Shown here piece by piece: positions 55,821-64,000 of a DNA stretch of 64,000 nucleotides. Source of the DNA: Lyophyllum atratum (lineage: Eukaryota > Basidiomycota > Agaricomycetes > Agaricales > Lyophyllaceae). The position numbers and the translations under genes are program-made. The stretch lies in assembly GCA_014905825.1 (NCBI GenBank), contig JACGCN010000013.1, positions 1,391,230 through 1,455,229 on the forward strand, in the 5' to 3' direction. Numbering within the stretch: position 1 is the first letter of the stretch; every line of letters starts with the position of its first letter. The notes beneath the pieces were generated by a model. The model saw only the letters and a list, made by a program, of their open reading frames with translations, had not been told where the DNA came from and did no database searches.

Positions 55821-55872
55821 CATGTGCTGCAGGGATTTTTAGAACTCATGTGCTGCAGGGATTTTTAGAACC
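55821..55872 (+). repeat. 26-bp tandem duplication
   Basis: CATGTGCTGCAGGGATTTTT plus AGAACT at 55821-55846 is repeated exactly at 55847-55872, apart from the last base. Confidence 0.9.
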
Positions 55873-55883
55873 CTCCCCAAAAA

Positions 55884-56142
55884 CCTTTGGAAAATATTAT
55901 TTGCATCGCATTCGCAAATCAGACTTTACATCGACTCCAGCCATCTCATCGGCGCAATCATGCAAAGCGCAGCCAGCCCTGTCAGGGCTGCCGCTCAACG
56001 GCATTCTTCCACCAGGTACGATTGCCCTCGATCCCTTCCGTACCCTCATTATTTTAGCAACGACTTTCGCCGTTCTGACGTGTACTTGAATACCTGCGAG
56101 CGACGAATTCTACGCGTCACACAATTCCTGGCAGGCCGGTAG
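55884..56142 (+). repeat. duplicated segment, first copy (blocks A and B adjacent)
   Basis: Block A (55884-55970) and block B (55971-56142) are repeated at 56343-56429 and 56533-56704 with few differences. In this copy the two blocks touch. No reading frame is clearly conserved. Confidence 0.88.
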
Positions 56143-56342
56143 TGCGACGGGGCAGGTGACAGCACCAGGAGCAGCTGCGAGCGCCGCGGAGACTCCTTTC
56201 CGGAAGGGGTCGGTTTTGGAAGCAGGTAGCTCCAGGCGGCAGTGGGATCGTACTTTTGGTGGCGGGATGTTGAGCCAGGGCTCGCGGAGCTCGGCGCACG
56301 AACGTTGACCCGCTGCAGGCGCCACAAACACTACAGCGATCA

Positions 56343-56704
56343 CCTTTGGAAAGTATTATTTGCATCGCATTCGCAAATCAGACTTTACATCGACTCCAGC
56401 CATCTCATCGGCGCAATCATGCAAAGCGCCGAGCTCGCTTCCAGCCTTATGATGTCTTGAGTCATGAGAAAAGCACACAGTATAGCCAACTGCCGTCGTT
56501 TGGGCGGCTGCAGCAGGTTGCGCGCTGAACTCAGCCAGCCCTGTCAGGGCTGCCGCTCAACGGCATTCTTCCACCAGGTACGATTGCCCTCGATCCCTTC
56601 CACACCCTCATTATTTTAGCAACGACTTTCGCCGTTCTGACCTGTACTTGAATACCTGCGAGCGACGAATTCTACGCGTCCCACAGTTCCTGGCAGGTCG
56701 GTAG
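56343..56704 (+). repeat. duplicated segment, second copy (blocks A and B separated by 103 bp)
   Basis: Blocks A and B as in 55884-56142, but with 103 bp (56430-56532) between them. The first copy has probably lost this segment, or the second has gained it. Confidence 0.88.
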
Positions 56705-57340
56705 CTGAGTTTGTCCTGATCCCTCCGCCTCACGTACATCTCTTCTCCGGGCGCATTTTTTTTTCTTTCGGTTCCAGCTAGAGCCATTCTATTCGCTTCT
56801 CCTATTTCTGCATCGGGATCGCAAAGCTAAGTCGAAGATCTCATGGTGGACGCAGGCCCCAACCCGATCCCAACCGCTGGCATTGACTTCTAGCGCCACT
56901 TCTCCTCGTCAACTCTGGAACACTGATTTAAATTTCGCGAACATGCCCTTTTTGCATGTCAGGTTCGTTTGTGATATTTTGATAGCGCTGCGGAAGAAAT
57001 ATCTCACCCGTCTGGACGGATGCTGGCAAAGGATTGGTTTCAAGACGATATGGGCATGCACTAGCAAACGCCGAGATATGCCTCTCTTAACTTTTGATAG
57101 GTTTCGAGGGGATCGCCAATAAGCTTTTGAAACTAGGAACCCGGCCGCACCATTTCAAAACAAACACAGGAAGTTAATCGATAGCAGCGCGATTCCTGCC
57201 CATGTTCCGCACAGTTCTCGCCAGCGTCCAGCGCGATTCTCCGCCTTGTTTCAGTTTCAAGGCATAAAATGCTCTGGTTCATTTCTGCTCCCCACCCCCT
57301 GCCCCCGCTAACCTGAGCAGAACTAGAGGCAACTCCCAGC
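56705..57340. other. intergenic region upstream of the Crypton-like gene
   Basis: No gene recognised. It may contain the left end of the Crypton-like element, which has no terminal repeats to mark it. Confidence 0.45.
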
Positions 57341-60026
57341 ATGGTAACGACAGTGTCAGCAAAATTCATTCGCTCCAGGCGCTCAAAAAAAACAAGATCG
57401 TCTGGATCTGGGCCTACCTCTGCGCTTTCTACCTTGCTCGCTGCCCGGGATTCTATCCTCGAGAAATTCGGCCATTCGAAGTCGACACTGGTCACCTACA
57501 GGCGATATCTAATTGCTGGATGTAAGTGGATCAAGGCGGTCTGTGCCGACCGGCGACGGGATAACAGCGATGCCGAGGACGGAATAAACACAGATCTCTT
57601 CGAGCAAGCCTTCACGAAGCCGAACAAGCTAACCAGTCATGCACTGGAGCTTTATATCCTTCAGAAGTGCGTCACTGAGCACAAAGGAAGGAGTACTGCC
57701 GAAGGGATACAAGCATCCTTCGCAGACTACTTCAGCCGCCTGTGAGTTACTATTTTCTCTGCAACAGAACTTAGGGCTAGACTGATGCTCGACTTGTTTC
57801 TTTGTCTGTAGAGGCTATGGTGGGCCAGTTTACTACAGATATAACGAGGCAACAGGCGCTGTCGGGTGTCCAGCACGCGCAGACTGTGTCACGAGGATTG
57901 TGAAGGCCATTCGCAAGAGGGGTAGAGCAGAAGGGCGTCGGCGCCATGCAGAAGCGTTTGACATCGAAGCTATGAGAAAGGTGATCAGGTGGTCCGAACG
58001 GCAATTTCCCTCTGCGAAATTAGAGCAATTGCCGAAAGATCGCCAGGAGTTGGCACTGATGTTGAGGCACGCTGAAGGGCGGGCCATGTTCTCCGTGGCG
58101 TTCAACGTCTGGTTGAGGTATGGGTTTCAACTCAGATGTATCTGCGGGTCCGCTGCTTACATCGCATCAGGGTCCATGAGCTGGGTGAACTACGAGTTCG
58201 ACATGTGAAGCGCGGCTGTATAAATGACAAGGGACATCGGTACACCAGACTGCATGTAGAGATCCGCAAGGGCAATGGCGGCGGTGACCCAAAAGATGGG
58301 CCTCTTCGAAGTGAGTGTGCTTCAAATATCTACCAGTCTCCAATTTGACAATTCTTTTAGGCAACGTCTACAATATCTATAGTCAACCCGATGTACCCGA
58401 GATCGACCTGCTCGTTCAACTCGATGACTGGATGGATGCCCTGGAGCTTCACCGGGGACGACCACTAGAACCTGACGACTATCTCTTCCCTTACATCTCA
58501 TCAAACGGCGCCGTTCACTGCGACCGTCCCATGTCCCAGAAGGGGGTTCAAAACCGGATCGATGAATTCTGCGAGGGAGCTGGTTTGGAGAAGTATTATT
58601 CCACCCACTGCTTCCGCCGGGGTGGTGCCCAGTACCGCTTTATGTTCGCACGGATTCGGTGGTGCTTAAAGCCATCCGGTGGTGGGGCGGCTGGGCAAAA
58701 GGAGAATCGGTGGGTTTGCAATCCACTTCCTCCATAATCTCAACTAATGAACCTGAACTAGCACGATACACTTATGAGGTATCTATTCGATTGCCTGAGC
58801 AGCTACGAAGACAGCTACGCAGACATGCTGTGCCCTTCTGCGCTGCCAGAGCTCCCACCAGAGCCCCCGCCAGAGCCCGAACAAAATCCCATGAGCAGGA
58901 ATGCAGCCATAGCAGTGGTGGCTGAATTACAGCCTTTGTTGGCTGAACTAAAGCCCCTAGTCGCTGAGCTGAAGCAAGCTCAGGCCGGTTTCTCCCAATT
59001 CTCTGCGGCCCATATGGTTCCCAACATTTATCCACCGCCTCCTAGTTTCGTTCACTCCAATGCAGCGGCTTCTGGATCTGGTCTACCTGGTCCCACCACC
59101 ATCCCTCATGCCTTCAATCCCAATGAAATGGCAACTCCCCCGCACGTCAATTCTTCCTATCATAATCCTGGAGGCCATCCTCTAAACTTCGTCCCTTCCG
59201 CTTATCCCCCGCACGTCAATTTTTCCTATCATAATCCTGGAGGCCATCCTCTAAACTTTGTCCCTTCCGCTTATCCCCCGCACGTCAATTTTTCCTATCA
59301 TAATCCTGGAGGCCATCCTCTAAACTTTGTCCCTTACGCTTATCCCCCTGTGGGCTATTACTATCCCCCTACACCCATGATGGCGGCCCTCATCATCCAT
59401 CGAATATACCCCCGAACTACGGCAACCCCAGCATGTTCCTCGCTTCTTCACATATATTGATGACACCAGCATCGAATGCCATTGCGACGACACCACCAAC
59501 TCAGAACAATATGGGTTCTGGGACTCCCTCAAGCCAACCACTTGTAGCAAACAAGCGGGTCCTTAACCAGATTCCAAGGATCACTCCCATCGAACTCCCG
59601 TCCCACACGGACCCCCAAGCGGCCTTGTCATTAGAGACTTCAGTCGCGCGAAAGGTGCACTCTCCGGTTGGCAACAGGCACTGTTGCAGTGGAATGTCGC
59701 AGATGATACTGGGCTTTCCTTAAGCCAGTGGAGAACCGAATGGTTCACAGGAGACACCTCCCTGAAGGATGCATTCGCTGTGAAATGGGGAAGAAGAAAA
59801 ACGATTGCGGAGGAGCATCAAAAGTATGTTTGAGCGACATATTTGTTAATATCTTCTGACCATTTGTAGGTGCGGCGGTACTGATCAACAATTTCTTGCA
59901 GCCTGGCCAGAGGCGAAAGACCTGACGTTCAATGACTTGGTGGCAAAAATACGCAAAAAGAACGGTGCAGTCGCTAGAGCAAGCAAGAATGGAACGCCCA
60001 GATCGCGGCGCACGTTGAGGCGGTGA
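57341..60026 (+). pseudogene. Crypton-like tyrosine recombinase with GCR1_C-like C-terminus, frame-shifted
   Basis: Exons from 57341. The N-terminal segment (STLVTYRRYLIAGCKWIKAV, LFEQAFTKPNKLTSHALELY) is followed by the catalytic core: first Arg in VWLRVHELGELRV (spliced at about 58117-58170), HxxR in THCFRRGGAQYRFMF, RWWGGWAKGES, and after an intron the candidate nucleophile Tyr in DTLMRYLFDCLSSYED. A Leu/Glu-rich helix and a Pro/Gly repeat region follow, then a GCR1_C-like DNA-binding domain (LSLSQWRTEWFTGD, TIAEEHQK, intron, LTFNDLVAKIRKKNG) ending at 60026. Cryptons combine such a recombinase with GCR1_C. One base is missing near 58668 (RWCLK to AIRWWGG) and another frame change falls near 59375, so this copy is probably inactive, but all functional blocks survive. 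Confidence 0.78.
59137..59343 (+). repeat. three 69-bp coding repeats (23 residues each)
   Basis: Units start at about 59137, 59206 and 59275 and encode PHVN(S/F)SYHNPGGHPLNFVP followed by (S/Y)AYP. The period is a multiple of three and the frame is kept, so this is a true protein repeat between the catalytic domain and the C-terminal domain of the recombinase. Confidence 0.9.
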
Positions 60027-60868
60027 TAGACCACAAGCTCTTTCTCTTGATGTAGGTGCTGCATCTATTGTGGGGGCGGGGTAGCGGCTGCTCGGAGCTC
60101 CCTTGCGCACCAGATCAAATTGGTTATATCCTTGACTGTAGAATAGATGTGTAGTGCGTGAACGCCCACAAATTCAAGTATCAATCTTATGCATGAGACA
60201 TTTCGCCCCGGCACGAAATGGACATGGATAATTTTGTTGTTTTGTTATGCGGTATAGCCTAGGAAGCTGTTTCCGCAATTCCGTTAGCGGTCTGGGGCTG
60301 TTGTTTTTCTATATTCTGCCAAGCCATTCACTGCGTTTTCAGCTAACTATCCACGAGGCTGGAACTTCAGACTATGTCAAATAGTTCTTGTAGACATATG
60401 TATATCCTACCTTTCCGGGGCAATGCAACGATGTCGACTGCAAGCAAGTCGTACTTGTGTGCGAATTCGGACATCAGCATGGGGGCGCGATAACCACAGG
60501 AGGGTCGGGTTATTACATAAGATATCCTTTTTAGGATGCTGTCAATAGGCACGTGAACAGTCAACGAAGCGTGTCGTGAGAGTCTCTGAAGAGAGAAGCG
60601 TTCAAGGAAAGAAGCCGCAACTTGGTCGCGACGTTCAAAACATCTCCTCGCCCTCAAGTAGCCCTTAGGCATCAGTACTCTGGTCTCTAACCTTTCGAAA
60701 CACTGTCCTTGGTCAGTTCTTCCTTTATTTGCAATATTTGGCTCAATTCATAGTTTGCAGTGTTCTCGAGGCCCGGGACTTCCTGCCGATCTTCTGAGCG
60801 GGACCGTCGTTTGCTCCAGCGTCTGGAACGCCATACCTGTCCTCAAACCTGACAGATCGATCTAGGAC
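60027..60868. other. intergenic region
   Basis: No gene recognised. It should contain the right end of the Crypton-like element and the upstream region of the helicase copy. Confidence 0.45.
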
Positions 60869-61407
60869 ATGGCGCCGGTTCCCTCCAGCAGCATCCGATG
60901 GCAGTCAGAGATCAGACAGGCCACTATCCAGCGAATCGTCAAGCTCCTCATTCCAGGGTGGACGGACGGCCTGCACGACTGGCAAATGGATCTCGTCAGC
61001 CGCATTCTCGACGGTGAAGACGTTCTCGCGAGTACAGCGATCGGAGATGGCAAATCCGCTGTATTTGCGGTCCCACTCGTTGTTTGCTGGAGCTAAAGCG
61101 GCGGCCATCGTACTATCCGGACTTGCCTCGTCGAAAACTTCCTATGGGTATGGTTACCACCCCGACGAAGGGATTGGCTGCTAATATCGTGCGTTGTCTT
61201 CAATCCGACTCAGATGGTTGTCCTCATTGGTTTTCAATCCTAACAGGTTTTCGAGGTCAAGAAACTCGGTGTCTCTGCCCTTGCATATTGTAGTGAGGAG
61301 CTTACGGAGGCACGCAAGACTGGTCGTCAGATTCGGAAGGAGATCGCGTCTGGGAAGTGGGTGCTGGTGTGCGTTGACCCTGAGCATCTCACGGACAAGG
61401 ATGGGAG

Positions 61408-61409
61408 TA
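61408..61409 (+). repeat. TA target-site duplication, left copy
   Basis: TA directly before the left terminal inverted repeat; matched by TA at 62702-62703. Confidence 0.85.
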
Positions 61410-62701
61410 CTCGTGCTGACGTAAAGTCTGTAAACACGATCACGTGCTGTCCAGTTGATCGTTTCTCTACCTGTTCTTGTCCCTTATGACACCAGTAACA
61501 TCGCACGTTGAATTCACACCATCAAAACGCGGTCGTATATGTGCTCTACGTGAGGAAGGCTACACTTACAGGCAGATAGCAGAGAAGGTCGGCCATTGCA
61601 GTCCTGCTGGAGCCTACAACACTATCAAACGCGACAATATCCATCACACCGGAATACCCTCCCCCGATCAGGCCGCCCACCTGCTGTCACACGTCGAACA
61701 CGTCAAGGTGTCCTTCGCAACCTTCAAAGGAATCGATTCCTACCCTATAGGAAGATCGCCGACGACCTAATCCATGTTACAGAGCGGCAAGTTCGAGGCA
61801 TTGCCAGTGATGCCGGATATAGGCGTTGCGTTGCGCGTCGTAAGCCCTTTCTATCAAAGAAGGCGGTCAGTAAACGTCTTGCATGGGCCGAGGCGAATGA
61901 TGAGGACGGTGTGGGAACGAGTGATTTGGACAGATGAAGCGAAGATCGAGACGGGAGAGAGGCCTGGTCACCGAAAAGTAACACGCTTACCTGGTGAGGA
62001 GTTTCTACCCGAGTGTATCGCTCCAACCTTCCGGAGCGGCCGTCAATCCCTCATGGTGTGGGCCTGCATCATGCACAACACGAAGGGTCCCATCATCCGG
62101 TTGGATTTGGTGCCAGAGGAGACGACGAAGAAAGGAAGGAAGCGGGGAGGCGGATTGGATGGGCCAAGATATGTGAAACAAATTATTGAGGGGCCACTGA
62201 AGGACTTCTGGGAGAAGATGGAGGCTGAGATGGGGCCAGATGTGTTGATTGTCGAAGATGGGGCCCCAGCACACTCGAGTAATCTTGCAGAGACTGCCCG
62301 AGCCAAAGTCGGCTATAAGATGCTCATTCACCCACCATCTTCACCGGACCTAAACCCCATCGAGCCCTGCTGGCTTCTACTCAAAAACCGTGTAGCAGAT
62401 ATTCCGGGGTCGGCCAACTCACTTGACGCGCTATGGGAGGCAATACAGGTTGCGTGGGATGAGATAACGATCCAGGACATCCAAAAACACACCAGCAGAA
62501 TGGATGACCGTATTCAGGCAGTTAAGAAGGCACAAGGGTGGCATACTCCGTTCTGAGATGTTTATTCATCAAATAATATAGTAGAACGGGTTAGAGATAG
62601 CAAGAGTTGCATCGTTGGGTTGTCGACGTCGATAGACACGAAAATGAGGGAGATAAGATATCTATGATTTGGTCTGTTTACAGACTTTACGTCAGCACGA
62701 G
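61410..62701 (+). mobile_element. Tc1/mariner-type element, 1292 bp, exactly bounded
   Basis: Both ends carry the 27-bp inverted repeat beginning CTCGTGCTGACGTAAAGTCT, flanked by TA as expected for Tc1/mariner. The element contains one transposase gene (61484-62556), read in the same direction as the interrupted helicase. Confidence 0.92.
61484..62556 (+). pseudogene. Tc1-type transposase (DD34E), two frame shifts
   Basis: Three consecutive frames give one transposase: an HTH start (SKRGRICALREEGYTYRQIA), a second HTH with RKPFLSKKAVSKRLAWAEAN, and the catalytic domain with Asp in VIWTDEAKIETG, Asp in VLIVEDGAPAHSS and Glu in PDLNPIEPCWLLLKN. Exactly 34 residues separate the second Asp from the Glu, the DD34E spacing of Tc1. 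Frames change near 61720 and near 61905, so this copy cannot make full-length enzyme. The catalytic triad itself is intact. Confidence 0.88.
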
Positions 62702-62703
62702 TA
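62702..62703 (+). repeat. TA target-site duplication, right copy
   Basis: TA directly after the right terminal inverted repeat. Confidence 0.85.
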
Positions 62704-64000
62704 CATTACGAATGCCGACGTCTGGAGAGAGAACATCGCGTTTCTTTGCGTAGACGAGATCCACCTAGTGTACGAATGGGGAGCCGATTTCCGTTTAGCC
62801 TTCCGTAACATTGGGCAGTTTGCGCGGAGCCGCTGTCCGCCCCATATCTCTGTCTTTGGGCTTTCAGCGACACTCGAGCCGGGCCTGCCTCTCTCCACAA
62901 TCTGCGACACCATGGGCTTCATTGCCGGCCCCTTCTACCGTCGTCAACGCTCCAACGAGCGTCCAAACATCCATTTTGCCCTCGAACACCTCACGCATAC
63001 CATTGGCGGTGATACCTTTCCCGACCTCCTGCCTTACCTCTCTGCCGGTCGAAAGACGGTAATCTACTGCGACACAATCGAGCTCTGTCGGCGCGTTGCT
63101 CTACCTATGGAGCCTTCTCCCAGCCGGTCTCGAGAAACTGAGCGTGTGCGTCTGTATCACGCCATGTGCTGGTCGGAGGAGAATGAAGAAACCATTCGGC
63201 TCATCCGACGAACCACGATGTCAAGTCATCATCGCAACGATCGCCTTCGCGCAGGGCTTCAATATCAAACCCCTCCTCGATAGCATTCAGCTCGGTGTCC
63301 CTTCATCAATGAATCAACTGGTCCAACAGGAGGGCCGTATTGGCCGTGATGGTGTTTCCCTGTCGCGGGGGGTTGTTTTAGCTCAGTCAAAGGCAATCGA
63401 GTCTGCAGAACGTTACATGCGAGGTTCGGGCTGCTCATACAGGTGTTTCTCTCATCACTTATCAATCTCCTCTAGCACATTTTCCGTCTGAGATGCCGCC
63501 CCCGCTTCTCGACGAAAATGTCAGCAAACCAAAATCGAGGCCAACCAAGAGTAAAACCTCGAAGATCTCTCAGATGGACCACTCCAAGGCCCGGCTCCTT
63601 GTTGAACGGGACTGCCTCATTGTGCGCCGTAACATAATTTATCAAAACCCGCCTCTTGAACGGACATCGCTCGACTGCATCGAAGCAAATCGCACAGTTC
63701 CCTGTAGCCTGTGTCTGCCACGCAGCCATATCACACTCAATTTCCCTCCATCACCGTTAGATCCAAGCCTTCCAGTCCTCGCTCCTTTCTGTGTACCCAT
63801 TTCCGCGCCTGCGCCAACAACTACTTGCCCCTCCGAGCGCCCTGGGAAGGGAGAATTCTCGTTAACAGTGAAGATGCGTGAGGAAGCTCTCGAGCATTTC
63901 GATGCCTTCCATGACACATTGAGGAGGCTTGAGAAAGGTTCTGACCTTACTGGCCGCACTCCTCGTGCGGCCCACTTTCCTACTCCACTCGCCACCTTGA

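Larger units (their letters stand above)
60869..64000 (+). pseudogene. RecQ-like helicase copy, interrupted by a Tc1-type element, runs off the window
   Basis: From ATG 60869 the frame reads WTDGLHDWQMDLVSRILDGE and the Walker A region LASTAIGDGKSAVFAVP, then KLPMGMVTTPTKGLAANIV and CVDPEHLTDKD. A transposon interrupts here (61410-62701). Beyond it the gene resumes with ITNADVWRENIAFLCVDEIH (motif II DEIH), FRNIGQFARSRCPPHISVFG, IIATIAFAQGFNIKPLLDSI and NQLVQQEGRIGRDGVSL (motif VI). The C-terminal region includes SLDCIEANRTVPCSLCLP and stays open to the window end. Frame breaks lie near 61095 and 63210, and one base is missing just before the insertion (DKD-G where DKDWEYITN is expected). Multi-copy helicases of this sort are common in mushroom genomes; some fungal RecQ families are telomere-linked. 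The missing end cannot be judged. Confidence 0.8.

Overview
The window looks like nuclear DNA of a filamentous basidiomycete, most likely an Agaricomycete. The evidence is dense short introns of about 48-70 nt, a multi-intron laccase, a dynamin/Mx-type GTPase, a YEN1-like nuclease, KDZ and Crypton-like elements, and several gene families that I recognise only from mushrooms. I cannot name the genus. No bacterial operon structure, rRNA or CRISPR array is present. Region 1 (about 0.4-22 kb) is an ordinary gene neighbourhood. It holds a LamB/YcsF (5-oxoprolinase subunit A-like) gene followed on the same strand by a urea-carboxylase-like biotin enzyme that carries the KipA and KipI modules, then a laccase, a tRNA-Thr with an intron, a dynamin-like GTPase on the minus strand, a conserved hypothetical membrane protein, a single-exon protein ending in an RNase H domain, and an NMD4-like PIN-domain protein. 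The first two genes together carry all three protein modules of the bacterial PxpABC 5-oxoprolinase. Region 2 (about 22-64 kb) is a repeat-rich accessory region, a graveyard of gene fragments and transposons with a few apparently intact genes between them. It contains two diverged paralogues of an unrecognised family, two broken Crypton-like tyrosine recombinase genes 30 kb apart in opposite orientation, and a mitochondrial RNA polymerase (RPO41) pseudogene split around another gene. A GCN1 pseudogene is fused directly to a neurofibromin/RasGAP (NF1/IRA) pseudogene fragment. The NF1 fragment is in turn split by a KDZ-class element that can be bounded to the base (33323..36327, 8-bp target duplication). 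Downstream lie a 2-oxoglutarate oxygenase-like gene of a mushroom-expanded family, an apparently intact YEN1/GEN1 nuclease, several minisatellites, and a decayed gene of an unrecognised repeated family. At the right edge a RecQ-like helicase copy carries a bounded Tc1-type element (61410..62701, TA target). Intact-looking genes in region 2 are the PHD-finger protein at 30.3-32.1 kb, the oxygenase and the YEN1-like gene. The fragments of essential genes keep their introns, so they arose by DNA-level duplication and not by retroposition. The most useful leads are the two exactly bounded transposon insertions into recognisable coding sequence, the GCN1-NF1 chimera, the PHD-finger protein with a possible caspase/CHAT-like His/Cys pair, and the PxpA plus biotin-carboxylase pair.
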